47,747 nt of DNA from Nitrospinota bacterium (GTDB lineage Bacteria; Nitrospinota_A; UBA7883; JACRGQ01): positions 1 to 47,747 of the forward strand of contig JACRGQ010000012.1 in assembly GCA_016217735.1 (NCBI GenBank), given 5' to 3'. The translations under genes were made by a program, and so were the position numbers. Shown one piece after another: positions 23,948-33,136 of this stretch (position 1 is the first letter of the stretch; each line of letters begins with the position of its first letter). A model generated the notes under the pieces. The model was not told where the DNA came from, made no database searches, and worked only from the letters and a program-made list of their open reading frames with translations.

Positions 23948-26749
23948 CTATTGAGCGCCGGGCAGTGGGACGCTTTCCGGGGCGGTAGGCCCGGTGGGAC
24001 GCGGCACCACAAGGCTCTCGGCGATTTCGGGATGCAGCCTGGCGAGTTCCTGCATGGCCTTCACCGCCTCTTGTTTCATGCCGAGATGCTGGTACGACTT
24101 GGCAAGATAAAAATACGCTTCGGGCAACTGGGTGTTGGCCTGCGTTGCCCATTGGAACAACGCGGCTGACTGCTGATAATCGCGGCGATGGTAATACAGG
24201 TAGCCGAGATCGAAAACAGAGAAGGAAAGATTCGGTTCGCGCGGAACGATACCGGCGGCCTTCCGGTAATTCTCGTACTCGGACGCGTAGTTGCTGAGCG
24301 CGTGGTCGACCCTGCCGAGCAACAGATTTGTCCGCGCTTCGAAGTAACGGTCGATGACGCCTTTAAGCTCGGCGTCGGATTCGGCGCCCGCGATCATGGG
24401 AGTAACCTTCTTCCTGAGATCGATAAGTGTTTTGAAGTTGATGACGGCATTTTCCCGCCGTTTCCAGATGTAGCGGGGAGCGGTGAATTCTATGACGGGC
24501 CGGTTATCCGTGTTTAACTCGGCTCCCTGCGTGAAATCCATCACCCCCGCTCGATCCATCACATAAAAGCTGAGAAAGCTCAGCGGGTCGCTTGCTTCGA
24601 TCATATCCCTCTTCACGGCGGGGATTTCGAGCGCGGCCGCCAGCTTGTCGGGGCGCAGGCCGAACGGTTCGGACGATCCCATCAGCAGCAACGTGGGCTG
24701 CTGGCTGTTGACATCGCCGTACCATACCGTCACATGCTCAAAGGCTGTGGCGAATGTGTGGAGTATCACCTTCAGGTTATCGGGGGAAAGCTGGTACAGC
24801 GGCAGCCACTGGGCCATCGCGCCCCCCGGTTTCAGCGCCGCCTTCACATGGCGGAAATGTTCCAGCGTGAAGAGGCTCCCCTCCCCCGCGCTATCCGGCT
24901 GAAAAAGGTCGGCGATAACAAGATCGTACTTCTTCTTCGTCATCCGTACGTAATGGCCGCCGTCCCATATGGTAAGGTGGAACCGCTTGTCGGCGATGAT
25001 GTTATGGTTATCTTTTTCAAAAAACCGCTGCACGTCCACAAGGGAAGGAACGATCTCGACGCAATCGATGCTCTTGACGGCGGAGTGCCCCCCCACCGCG
25101 CCGGAGGTAATGCCGGAGCCGAGCGAAATCACCAGAACGTCTTCGGCGTCCAGCTTAAGCAGCAGCGGCATATGACCGAACCGCACGGCAACGTCGCCGC
25201 TGGTGGCGAGCTGATAACTGTTCACCAAAAGCATCAGCGGCCCGTTGTTCTTTTCCTGGGCCACCTTCACGGTGCCGATGGCGTCCTCTTGGGTGAACAG
25301 GAGTTTGTCGCCTGTTTTTAAACCGACGCCCATATCCACGTTGAATATCCCGGTAAGCGCTACGGTTATCACGATCGCGAATCCCGATGCCGGGATGATC
25401 CACGCCGCGGCCTTCCGCCTTGAAGAAGACAGTACGGCGATGAACCCGGCAACCATGGCAACCCCCGAAACGGCGATGATGCTTTTCTGAAGCCCGAAAA
25501 TGGGGATGAGGGCAAAACCGCTGACTAGCGCGCCCACGATGCCCCCCACCGTTCCAACGGCGTACACGCCGCCCATATTCTCGCCCAGCACGCCCATATC
25601 CTTGGTGGTTACGCGGCAGATGAGCGGGTACGCAAGTCCCATCAGGAATGTCGGCAAGATGAAGGCCATGGCCATGACGATAAACATCACAATAGCGTCC
25701 GTGGTAAGGGTCATTTCGCCAAACATGATTCTAAGGGTCATGGCCATATCCACCGATTTCGCCAATATGCCGATGCTGGCCAAACCCAACAGGCCGATGC
25801 CAACCTCGGCAAGGCCGAACAGCCACATCGGATCCTTCAGCCTGTCCAAATACTTGCCGAAGAACCAGCTGCCAAACGCCATCCCCAAAAGAAAAACTGT
25901 GAGTAGGTTGCTGAAAAGGTAAACCGTCGACTTGAAAGAAACCGCAAATCCGCGCGTCCAGAGCACCTCGAACGCCATCGAGCAAAAGCCCGCCAAGAAG
26001 AACAGGGCAAGGGCGCGCCCGCGTGAAACCGAATGCGCGGTTGCCGCCGGCCCTTCCCGCTTGGCTTGTTCTTTTTTCTTCTTTGGTGTCGGGGCCGATT
26101 TTGCCCGGATCTCGGCATCCGGCGCATCCACCTTAATTTCATCCCGCGTGAACCAAATGACCGCCGCAACGGCGGCATTGAGGCAAAGGGCAATCATGAT
26201 GGCGCCCCATATCCCCAGTTGCGGAATGAGTATGAAGCCTGAAAGAAACGATCCCGCCATCGCCCCGTAGGTGTTAAAAGCGTAGATGGAACCAATGCTA
26301 AGCCCCACCCCTTCGAGGCTCTCCGTGACCATTTTTCCCATAACGGGCAGCGTTCCCCCCATCAACATCGTGGGAGGGAGCAGGATGATGAAAACCAGCA
26401 CATATCTGATAATGATCCACCCGCCGCCGGTAACCGATTCGGGGGTCATCACCGATACAATCGCGTTATCCAGCACCGTTATCAATAACGTGACCACAAG
26501 CGCGCTGATGGCAATCCCCGCCTCCATGAGCGCGTACATCTTCAGCGGGCGCTTTGCGGCATCGGTTCTTTTTCCCCAAAAGTGGCTGCCTATCGCCAAG
26601 CCCGAAAGGAACCCGGCCACCACCATTGAAACGGCATACACCGTGTTGCCAAACACGAGCGAGAGTATGCGCACCCAGCAAACCTGATAGATCAGCCCGG
26701 CGGCGCCGGATACAAAAAAACATGCAAGAAAAAGTCTATTGAGCTTCAT
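23948..26749 (-). CDS. Fused MFS-like membrane / spermidine-synthase-like / TPR protein
   Basis: A 933-residue protein. Residues 1 to about 475 hold roughly a dozen membrane helices starting FLACFFVSGAAGLIYQVCWV, the hallmark of the fused MFS/spermidine-synthase family. A Lys-rich cytoplasmic loop lies near 225. Residues about 490-740 are a SpeE-like aminopropyltransferase/SAM fold: VLVISLGSGITSGAVGGHS, YDLVIADLFQPDSAGEGSLF and ALKPGGAMAQWLPLY. Residues about 850-933 contain TPR-like helices (PEAYFYLAKSYQHLGMKQEA). The substrate is unknown in this family. It starts inside the last 14 bp of the NtrC-like regulator, so it is coupled to the sensor genes. No polyamine pathway gene is nearby. Confidence 0.85.
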   Translation of the reverse strand: MKLNRLFLACFFVSGAAGLIYQVCWVRILSLVFGNTVYAVSMVVAGFLSGLAIGSHFWGKRTDAAKRPLKMYALMEAGIAISALVVTLLITVLDNAIVSVMTPESVTGGGWIIIRYVLVFIILLPPTMLMGGTLPVMGKMVTESLEGVGLSIGSIYAFNTYGAMAGSFLSGFILIPQLGIWGAIMIALCLNAAVAAVIWFTRDEIKVDAPDAEIRAKSAPTPKKKKEQAKREGPAATAHSVSRGRALALFFLAGFCSMAFEVLWTRGFAVSFKSTVYLFSNLLTVFLLGMAFGSWFFGKYLDRLKDPMWLFGLAEVGIGLLGLASIGILAKSVDMAMTLRIMFGEMTLTTDAIVMFIVMAMAFILPTFLMGLAYPLICRVTTKDMGVLGENMGGVYAVGTVGGIVGALVSGFALIPIFGLQKSIIAVSGVAMVAGFIAVLSSSRRKAAAWIIPASGFAIVITVALTGIFNVDMGVGLKTGDKLLFTQEDAIGTVKVAQEKNNGPLMLLVNSYQLATSGDVAVRFGHMPLLLKLDAEDVLVISLGSGITSGAVGGHSAVKSIDCVEIVPSLVDVQRFFEKDNHNIIADKRFHLTIWDGGHYVRMTKKKYDLVIADLFQPDSAGEGSLFTLEHFRHVKAALKPGGAMAQWLPLYQLSPDNLKVILHTFATAFEHVTVWYGDVNSQQPTLLLMGSSEPFGLRPDKLAAALEIPAVKRDMIEASDPLSFLSFYVMDRAGVMDFTQGAELNTDNRPVIEFTAPRYIWKRRENAVINFKTLIDLRKKVTPMIAGAESDAELKGVIDRYFEARTNLLLGRVDHALSNYASEYENYRKAAGIVPREPNLSFSVFDLGYLYYHRRDYQQSAALFQWATQANTQLPEAYFYLAKSYQHLGMKQEAVKAMQELARLHPEIAESLVVPRPTGPTAPESVPLPGAQ

Positions 26750-28169
26750 GGTCGTGCTTTTTTCCGATACTGTTTTCCTGTTTATTCTTGCCTTCCACCG
26801 AGTGGCGGATATTGTCAGCTTCTTTGAGCATGCCCACCCGCTTCAATATCCGGTAGAACGACATCCTAGTCACGCCCGCCATTTCCGATGCGCGCGAAAT
26901 GTTCCCTTTATACTTCAATATCAGGCTTTCAAGATAACGTTTTTCGAACTCCTCCAAATATTTACTTCTTGCCTCCTTAAATGAAAGGCTATAGGTCTGA
27001 TCCGAATTTAGCACATTTTCCGGCAGGTGCTTGGTCATTATGATCCGCTCTTCCGTCATGGATGCCGCGCGTTCAACGGCGTTGCGCAGTTCGCGCACAT
27101 TACCCGGCCAATCGTATGCCATAAGCCGCGCCAAGGCGTCCGCGTGCAGAACCTGGCGGAGCGTCTGGTTTTTCTCCGACCTTTGCCGCAGGAAGTGATC
27201 GCACAATACCCCTATATCCTCTTTCCTGTCACGCAACGGCGGAATTACAATATTGATGACGTTGAGGTAATAGTAAAGGTTTTCGCGGAATTTTTTTTCC
27301 GCGATGGCGGCCTGAAGGTCCGCGGACGTGGATGTTATCACGCGGATATCAAGCTGTTTCGTCTGCCATTCGGCGTTTTCATACACCTTGCGGCTTTGCA
27401 GAATGCGTAAAAGGCGGGCCTGCATGGCCATGTCGAGGTCTTCCACCTGCTTAATGTACAGCGTCCCCCCGTTGGCGGCCTCGAACACGTTTGTTTCGTG
27501 GGGCGCCTTCTCCCCGGTGCCGCTGTATGGCAGAATTTTCATCATTTCGCTCGATAGGACGCTATAGTCCACGATAATGAACGGGCCGTTCACCCGCTTG
27601 CTGTGCAGATGAACCGCACGGGCGGCAAGCTCCTTGCCCGTTCCCGTTTCACCCTGTATGAATACGTTGGAATCGGTTGCGGCGATCCGCTTTATCTGCT
27701 CCTCCACGACGATAAACTTGGGATGTTTGCCGACGAAATAATGGTCAAAATAACCGGCCTGGAGTTTCCGTTTAAGATCCGTGTTCTCTTTTTGCAACAG
27801 ATGCTGATCCACCGCGCGGCGCATGGTTATCAGCAGTTGATCGGAGGTGAAAGGCTTTGTGAGATAATCAAACGCCCCCACCTTCACCGCATCCACCACT
27901 TTATCGATGGTTGCATGCGCCGAGATCATAACAACTGGGATATGTGGAAACGCATTCTTGACTTCCTTCAGGATAACCATTCCGTCCTTGCCGGGCATTA
28001 AAAAGTCGGTCACCACCACGGCCGGCTTGTGCTCCCGCACAAGATCCAGCACGTTCAGGCTGGATGAAGAGGTCACACAACGAAACGAGTCGCCATCCAG
28101 GATGCGCGCGCAATTTTCAAGCAGATCAGGCTCGTCATCAACAAACAGTATCGTGACCGGTTCGGTCAT
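26736..28169 (-). CDS. NtrC-like response regulator with a degenerate sigma-54 ATPase domain
   Basis: A 477-residue regulator. The receiver (1-125) keeps the acidic pocket DDE at 11-13, phospho-acceptor Asp55 in VTDFLMPG, Ser83 and Lys105. The AAA+ domain (about 145-375) keeps Walker A GETGTGKE (173-180). The region that should hold GAFTGA is shortened to KILPYSGTGEKAPHET, and Walker B reads GGTLYIKQVEDL, with Lys240-Gln241 where Asp-Glu is expected. FRENLYYYL replaces FRxDLYYRL. A Fis-type helix-turn-helix (KGNISRASEMAGVTRMSFYR) closes it. The protein should bind DNA but is unlikely to drive sigma-54 RNA polymerase. It overlaps the kinase stop (ATGA) and is the kinase's presumed partner. Confidence 0.9.
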   Translation of the reverse strand: MTEPVTILFVDDEPDLLENCARILDGDSFRCVTSSSSLNVLDLVREHKPAVVVTDFLMPGKDGMVILKEVKNAFPHIPVVMISAHATIDKVVDAVKVGAFDYLTKPFTSDQLLITMRRAVDQHLLQKENTDLKRKLQAGYFDHYFVGKHPKFIVVEEQIKRIAATDSNVFIQGETGTGKELAARAVHLHSKRVNGPFIIVDYSVLSSEMMKILPYSGTGEKAPHETNVFEAANGGTLYIKQVEDLDMAMQARLLRILQSRKVYENAEWQTKQLDIRVITSTSADLQAAIAEKKFRENLYYYLNVINIVIPPLRDRKEDIGVLCDHFLRQRSEKNQTLRQVLHADALARLMAYDWPGNVRELRNAVERAASMTEERIIMTKHLPENVLNSDQTYSLSFKEARSKYLEEFEKRYLESLILKYKGNISRASEMAGVTRMSFYRILKRVGMLKEADNIRHSVEGKNKQENSIGKKHDHEAQ

Positions 28170-30145
28170 TTATCATCCCCCCGTTGAGCGGCGTTGTCTG
28201 AAAGAACCGGGGCGCTTGACGCGCGAACCAAGTGGATAGTGAACACCGTGCCGGTTCCCGGCTCGCTTTCGACGTTAATGAAGCCGCCCGTATCCTTGAC
28301 CAACCCATAGCTTATGGCAAGCCCCAGTCCGGTGCCGGACCCCACCTCTTTGGTGGTGAAAAACGGCTCGAAAATGCGATCCACTATTTCGGGCTTCATC
28401 CCATGCCCCGTGTCGCGCACTTCAAGAAAAATCCCGCCTTCGCTGTCCAGCCCGCTTCTCACCGTGATCGTGCCTCCCTCATCCGTTGCCTGGAAGGCAT
28501 TATGCACGATGTTGTATATCACCTGTTCGATGCCGGAAACATTCAAGCTCGCCTTTGGCAACCCAGGCTCCAGTTTCCGCGCAAGCGTTATCCCTTTTTT
28601 CCTGATCGGCAATTCGATAAGGCTGAGGACACGCTCGACAATCTCGTTTAAATCCGCGGCCGCCAGTTCGGTCGAAGCGCTCCGCGAAAAGGTGAGCAGG
28701 TTTGCCGCTATCGCGCCTATCCGCACGGAGTGGTTGTAAAGCACCTCGATATCCCTCTTCAGCATATCCGTCTTGCCCTTTTCGATATCCTTTTTCATGA
28801 GTTCCAGCCGGGTGATCAGTATCGAAATGGGATTGTTTATCTCATGCGCCACGCCAGCGGCTAAAAAACCTATCGCCGCCAGCTTTTCCGCCTGCATAAG
28901 CTTCCGTTCCACCTTCTTGATGTGGGTCGAACGTTCTTCCACCTTGTTCTCCAGCGATTGACTGTACTCTTGCAGAAAGTCCGCCATCATATTGTACGCA
29001 TTGGCCAAGGATTCTATTTCGTCCCCCGACCGTATTTTCAGGCGATGATCCAGCTTTCGCTGGCGAATCTGCTCAACACCCTCCCGAAGCTTTTCAAGAT
29101 CGCGGGTAAGCGTGTAGGAAACGGCCGCGGCCACAAGAAGGCAGAGAAAAAGCGCCTCGGCCAATCCCACCAGGTATTCTTTTTTTATTTTATTCATTGC
29201 CGGGATGAAGCTGGCCCGCGGATAGCGGTCATACACCACGTAATAAAAGTCCTTGTTCCCGGCCTGAAGATATATCGGCCGAAACGCAAAAATATAATCA
29301 GGATCGTCTGTGATCAGCCCCGTCCTCCCCGATAATATCTGTGCCGCCACCTGGCCGGAATGGTCGTTCCGTATGTTCCCCTCGTCAAGGAAAGACTGGC
29401 CCGCGCCGGGCGCCTTAAACGGATTGTAGATATAGTTTCCGTTTTGCGAGACCATCGCGGCTTTTCGCCTGCCCTCAAAAGAAACGCGTTTCAGCGCCCC
29501 GATAATATTGGAGCTGTCAAGATCCGCGTAAACGACACCGCTGGGTTTGCCGCTGCGGGAGAACATTTTGGTGGCGAACCGGATGAGCGGTTGGCTGGAA
29601 ATATCCGCGCGGTTGCTGACCATGGTGTACATCGGGATGGCCGCTATGCCGTACCCGCCCTGAAACGCCGCCTCCACATAATACGTCGAAGTAAGGCGGT
29701 TGACCAGCTTATCCGGCGGCGTGGTAATTATTTTATCATTATTCTTAAACATTACCAGCTTTTCGTTTCCGAACTCGTCCAACAACCCGACGCCCGAATA
29801 ACCGGAGCGCAACGAAAGGAAGTTGTAAAATTCCCTCTCGACCAGCGATTTCCAATAAAGCGTCCCGGTGGGTTTCCTGCCAGGAACATTAACAAGGAAT
29901 TCTATCGCCAAGCTGGAGCGCAGATAGTTGACATCCGTAAGCACATTTTTAAATGCCGCTTCGATCTCCTTGGAGCGCGTTATGGCATTCTGGAAAACCA
30001 GCCTGGTCTCCCTGTCCTCAATGGAATCCCGCGTTGCGTTCAGGTTCTGGTAGAGGAAATAGCCGATAGGCAGGAACGTCACCAGCAAAAGCGCAAGGGT
30101 GAACTTCTTCCATATGCGGTTGTAGAGCGGCCTGAACGGATTCAT
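28166..30145 (-). CDS. Membrane sensor histidine kinase (Cache-HAMP-HisKA-HATPase)
   Basis: A 659-residue kinase. The first membrane helix is at about 14-34. A long periplasmic region of about 290 residues has Cache-like features (VVYADLDSSNIIGALKR, FAFRPIYLQAG). The second helix is at about 324-346, HAMP at about 347-400, and a coiled segment leads to HisKA with phospho-acceptor His434 in AAGVAHEINNPIS. The ATP-binding domain has IVHNAFQA, DTGHGM and GSGTGLGL. It starts 11 bp after the upstream FGE-like gene and overlaps the regulator as ATGA. The periplasmic input domain and the exported neighbours upstream point to an extracytoplasmic ligand sensed directly or through those proteins. Confidence 0.93.
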   Translation of the reverse strand: MNPFRPLYNRIWKKFTLALLLVTFLPIGYFLYQNLNATRDSIEDRETRLVFQNAITRSKEIEAAFKNVLTDVNYLRSSLAIEFLVNVPGRKPTGTLYWKSLVEREFYNFLSLRSGYSGVGLLDEFGNEKLVMFKNNDKIITTPPDKLVNRLTSTYYVEAAFQGGYGIAAIPMYTMVSNRADISSQPLIRFATKMFSRSGKPSGVVYADLDSSNIIGALKRVSFEGRRKAAMVSQNGNYIYNPFKAPGAGQSFLDEGNIRNDHSGQVAAQILSGRTGLITDDPDYIFAFRPIYLQAGNKDFYYVVYDRYPRASFIPAMNKIKKEYLVGLAEALFLCLLVAAAVSYTLTRDLEKLREGVEQIRQRKLDHRLKIRSGDEIESLANAYNMMADFLQEYSQSLENKVEERSTHIKKVERKLMQAEKLAAIGFLAAGVAHEINNPISILITRLELMKKDIEKGKTDMLKRDIEVLYNHSVRIGAIAANLLTFSRSASTELAAADLNEIVERVLSLIELPIRKKGITLARKLEPGLPKASLNVSGIEQVIYNIVHNAFQATDEGGTITVRSGLDSEGGIFLEVRDTGHGMKPEIVDRIFEPFFTTKEVGSGTGLGLAISYGLVKDTGGFINVESEPGTGTVFTIHLVRASSAPVLSDNAAQRGDDK

Positions 30146-30156
30146 CTGGGGCGAAG

Positions 30157-30978
30157 CTACTCCGCATCCTTAACGCACCTGAAGGTTATTATATGGCTCC
30201 TTGATTCAACCGGAACGGACTCCCTGTAGGCCGCCCGGGCGGTTATATTGAGGTCAACCCACGAGGCCCCCTTTAACACGGCCATATCTTTATGGGCGGG
30301 ATCAAGCGTGGCGGTCCATTCCCGCGAGTTCCCGGCCATGTCGTGCGCGCCGTAAGGGCTTACATCGCCCGGCGCCAACCCAACCTTATTTCCGGTGTTC
30401 ACCTTACAAAAACCATGCTCGATAAACTCGAGATTGGAATCAGCCGTTGCGGCCATATTTGGATCAAACTTGTTTCCCCATGGAAACACCCTGCCATCCG
30501 TGCCGCGGGCCGCCTTCTCCCACTCCTCTTCAGTGGGAAGCCTCTTATGCGCCCATTTCGCATAGGCCTCGGCATCCTCCTTGTTTACATACAGAACGGG
30601 GTTGTCGGGAGAATCCGCGGGATAGGTTCCGCCGCTCCAGTGCTGGGGAGCGGCGTGACCGGTTTGTTTTATGAACTCCATGTATTTCCGGTTGGTCACC
30701 TCATAGATGTCGATATAAAAAGCTTTCAGCTTCACCTTCCTTTTAGGCATCTCGGTTTCGAAAGGGTAATCCTTGTAAAGTACCCTTCCGCCAAACTCCT
30801 TTTTCATGGAATCGATTTCCTGTTGGGTGCTCCCCATCAGGAAATCGCCCGCGGGAACCAATGCCATCCCTTCGGGCGCGGGCTTCACCCCGCCGTTTGA
30901 CGAATGCGCGGTGTGGTGAAATGCCAAAAACAGCACAGTGAACGTAACCGCGGCCGCTTGCTTTGCCGAAATTTTCAT
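30157..30978 (-). CDS. Exported FGE/SUMF1-family protein lacking catalytic cysteines
   Basis: A 273-residue protein with a signal peptide (AAAVTFTVLFLAFHHTAHS) and a complete FGE-sulfatase fold: GMALVPAGDFLMGS, FYIDIYEVTNRKYMEFIKQ, AEAYAKWAHKRLPTEEEWEK, GRVFPWGNKFDP, SPYGAHDMAGNSREWT and FRCVKDAE. In formylglycine-generating enzymes the segment after KGGS carries the two copper-binding active-site cysteines. Here it reads KGASWVDLNITARAAYRES with none. It is therefore probably a binding or structural member rather than a sulfatase-activating oxidase. AAGGAG lies five bases before ATG 30978, which overlaps the stop of the binding-lipoprotein gene. Confidence 0.88.
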   Translation of the reverse strand: MKISAKQAAAVTFTVLFLAFHHTAHSSNGGVKPAPEGMALVPAGDFLMGSTQQEIDSMKKEFGGRVLYKDYPFETEMPKRKVKLKAFYIDIYEVTNRKYMEFIKQTGHAAPQHWSGGTYPADSPDNPVLYVNKEDAEAYAKWAHKRLPTEEEWEKAARGTDGRVFPWGNKFDPNMAATADSNLEFIEHGFCKVNTGNKVGLAPGDVSPYGAHDMAGNSREWTATLDPAHKDMAVLKGASWVDLNITARAAYRESVPVESRSHIITFRCVKDAE

Positions 30979-32387
30979 AGTGGCTCCTTAACGGCCACGA
31001 AGCGGTACTGGTTGCCCTTGCTTTTCACTTCAAAAAGAAACGGTTCCTTGATAGCCTCGCGGTTCTTATCCATGGTGGTCTTGCCGGTCACGCCTTCATA
31101 ATCCTTCACTTCCGCGAGGGCATTCCGGATATGGCTCGGCCGCAATGACTTGGCCTTTTCCACCGCTTTCGCCAGCATATAATACGCATCGTAACTCAAA
31201 GCGGCCACCCGCGACGGCATGCGATTGTACTTTTTCTTGAAATTGGCCACAAATGTTTTAATGCGCGGATTGTCCGAATCCTCATTGAAGCCGCCATACA
31301 CAATCGTCCCGGCGGCGGCCGCGCCCAAAGCGGTAAATTCCGGAACGATAAGATCCTCCGCCCCCACCATGGGAATTTTCAACCCCATCTTCCTCATCTC
31401 CTTGATCACTTGGGCCCCTTCCGCCCCGTCACCGGTGTAAATGATCGCGTCGGGAGGATTGTTTTTGAGCTTTTTCAGTTGCGCCGGTATGCTGGCCTCG
31501 TCTTGGCCGACGTGGCTCATCTCCGGCGACAGGAGGTACAGCTCATGCGTAAGTTCGGCTTTGTTCGTCTCAATCTCGAGTTTGAACGCCGCCGACAATT
31601 TGACGGAATAGTCGTTAACCAACGAAGTGAATAACGCGAACTTTTTAATCTTTTTCTCGGCGACAACATACTCCATAAGCCGCTTTATCGCGTGGTTGTC
31701 ATTAAGAGTGTTGCGGAAATAGTAAGGTCCGGTATCCCCCAGCCGCCGCCGCGAGCCGGCGGATATTAAAATCAGTTGATTATCATTAATGGCCTTGCTG
31801 GCCGAAAAGCTTACCTCTCCGGTCGGAGCGCCGATAATGGCGGCGACATTTTCATGGAGGAAGTTGTTAACGCCGGCCCGCGCTCCGTCCATGGTACCCT
31901 TCGTGTCAAAAACCAGAAGATCGTACTTTTGGCCCCGGATACCGCCGTGATCGTTTATTTCATCAGATGCCATTTCCGCCCCATCCACCGTATCTTTACC
32001 GAAAACCTCAACATCGCCAACCAATGGGGCAAGAACCGCTATTTTATTCGCACGTGGCCGTTCCTTCTCAATTTGCGCTTCGGTTCTTACGCCAAAACCG
32101 TATTCGGCTGGAGCTTTTTCCGCGGTCGAAGGATCGTAAAGGGGGGTTTTGGATGGATCATGTAAATCATCCTTGAAATCGCTTTCCCGTTTCGCCCTTT
32201 TATCCATGACCGACTCATCCGGCATTTCCCCTAAAATATTCTTCTCGTCAATATCTGATTTTTTGGTCGTTTTATTCTCTTGGCCGCCGCTGCATCCGGC
32301 TGAAAAAGCGGTAAGCGTGAAAACTAAAACAAAAGAAGACAGAAAAATCGGGCCTAAACGCAAAATATTTTGGCTTATTATCCCCAT
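30975..32387 (-). CDS. Periplasmic binding lipoprotein (Peripla_BP_6, LivJ/LpoA-like)
   Basis: A 470-residue lipoprotein. A hydrophobic signal (FLSSFVLVFTLTAFSAGC) ends in Cys32. A charged linker of about 80 residues follows, then the two-lobed type-1 binding fold: KIAVLAPLVGDVEVFGKDTV, NDHGGIRGQKYDLLVFDTKG, NFLHENVAAIIGAPTGEVSF, PDAIIYTGDGAEGAQVIKEM and RVAALSYDAYYMLAKAVEKA. No ABC permease or ATPase for amino acids is nearby, so a sensory or peptidoglycan-enzyme-activating role is more likely than import. ATG 32387 gives a proper signal peptide but has a weak ribosome-binding site. Longer starts to 32540 would overlap the divergent gene. Confidence 0.85.
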   Translation of the reverse strand: MGIISQNILRLGPIFLSSFVLVFTLTAFSAGCSGGQENKTTKKSDIDEKNILGEMPDESVMDKRAKRESDFKDDLHDPSKTPLYDPSTAEKAPAEYGFGVRTEAQIEKERPRANKIAVLAPLVGDVEVFGKDTVDGAEMASDEINDHGGIRGQKYDLLVFDTKGTMDGARAGVNNFLHENVAAIIGAPTGEVSFSASKAINDNQLILISAGSRRRLGDTGPYYFRNTLNDNHAIKRLMEYVVAEKKIKKFALFTSLVNDYSVKLSAAFKLEIETNKAELTHELYLLSPEMSHVGQDEASIPAQLKKLKNNPPDAIIYTGDGAEGAQVIKEMRKMGLKIPMVGAEDLIVPEFTALGAAAAGTIVYGGFNEDSDNPRIKTFVANFKKKYNRMPSRVAALSYDAYYMLAKAVEKAKSLRPSHIRNALAEVKDYEGVTGKTTMDKNREAIKEPFLFEVKSKGNQYRFVAVKEPL

Positions 32388-32451
32388 TTTGGGGTAAGAT
32401 TCCGTAGTTGGTTGGGTGAGGGTTTTGGACCGTTTGTTTAGGAGAAGCGTC

Positions 32452-33096
32452 TTGCTAAGTTTAAGAAATTTTATCATCGTATTAGTTTCCTTGTTCTTTA
32501 TTGCCATTGTTCCTAAATCGTTTGCCGAATCCGGAAGCATGGTTGAGATCCCTGCCGGGGATTATAAGTCCGGCCCAAGTAAAAAGACAGTTAAAGTGGA
32601 AAAGTTCAGTATCGATACTAACGAAGTTACCAACGCCCAATATAAAGAATTCAGAAAAGAATTCGAAATCCCCGCGGGAAAAGAAAAACATCCCGTCGCG
32701 GAAATTTCCTATTTCGATGCGGAAGCATACTGCAAAGCCGTTGGCAAAAGGCTTCCCACGCGGAACGAGTGGGAAAAAGCGGCGCGCGGCACGGACGACA
32801 GGGAATACCCGTGGGGTAGCAAGTTCGAAAAGGGCAAAGCCAATACGCTTGAATCGGAAAAAAACGGAACTACGCCGGTGGGCAGCTACCCCAAAGGGGC
32901 AAGTCAGTACGGCGTAATGGATATGGCCGGTAACCTGTGGGAATGGGTCGATGCCTGGGACAGCGGTGAAAAGAAATATCGCATTGCCATGGGAGGCTCC
33001 TATTTCGAGGACGGAGACATGTCGAAGGTCTATACCGAACTCAAATCGATTCCGGATGACCAGCATGAATATATGGGATTCCGCTGCGCCAAGTGA
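32452..33096 (+). CDS. Second exported FGE/SUMF1-family protein lacking catalytic cysteines
   Basis: A 214-residue protein. TTG 32452 was chosen because AGGAG lies seven bases upstream and a clean signal peptide follows (LSLRNFIIVLVSLFFIAIVP then KSFA). The 32416 ATG has no such site. The compact FGE fold shows SMVEIPAGDYKSGP, FSIDTNEVTNAQYKEFRKE, AEAYCKAVGKRLPTRNEWEK, REYPWGSKFEKG, YGVMDMAGNLWEWVD and MGFRCAK. The catalytic segment is GGSYFEDGDMSKVYTELKS, without cysteines. It faces the binding-lipoprotein gene across a very short shared promoter region and is a paralogue of the FGE-like protein in that operon. A periplasmic binding role is inferred. Confidence 0.85.
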   Translation: MLSLRNFIIVLVSLFFIAIVPKSFAESGSMVEIPAGDYKSGPSKKTVKVEKFSIDTNEVTNAQYKEFRKEFEIPAGKEKHPVAEISYFDAEAYCKAVGKRLPTRNEWEKAARGTDDREYPWGSKFEKGKANTLESEKNGTTPVGSYPKGASQYGVMDMAGNLWEWVDAWDSGEKKYRIAMGGSYFEDGDMSKVYTELKSIPDDQHEYMGFRCAK

Positions 33097-33136
33097 ATTA
33101 ACGCTAAAACAACGTGACGGAAGAGGGATTGACGTG

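Noticed and set aside
30157-30978. Sulfatase-activating formylglycine-generating enzyme
   Set aside because: The active-site cysteines are absent and there is no sulfatase gene in the window.
30975-32387. Amino-acid ABC importer
   Set aside because: Only the binding protein is present. No permease or ATPase genes of the branched-chain amino-acid type are nearby, so transport is not supported.
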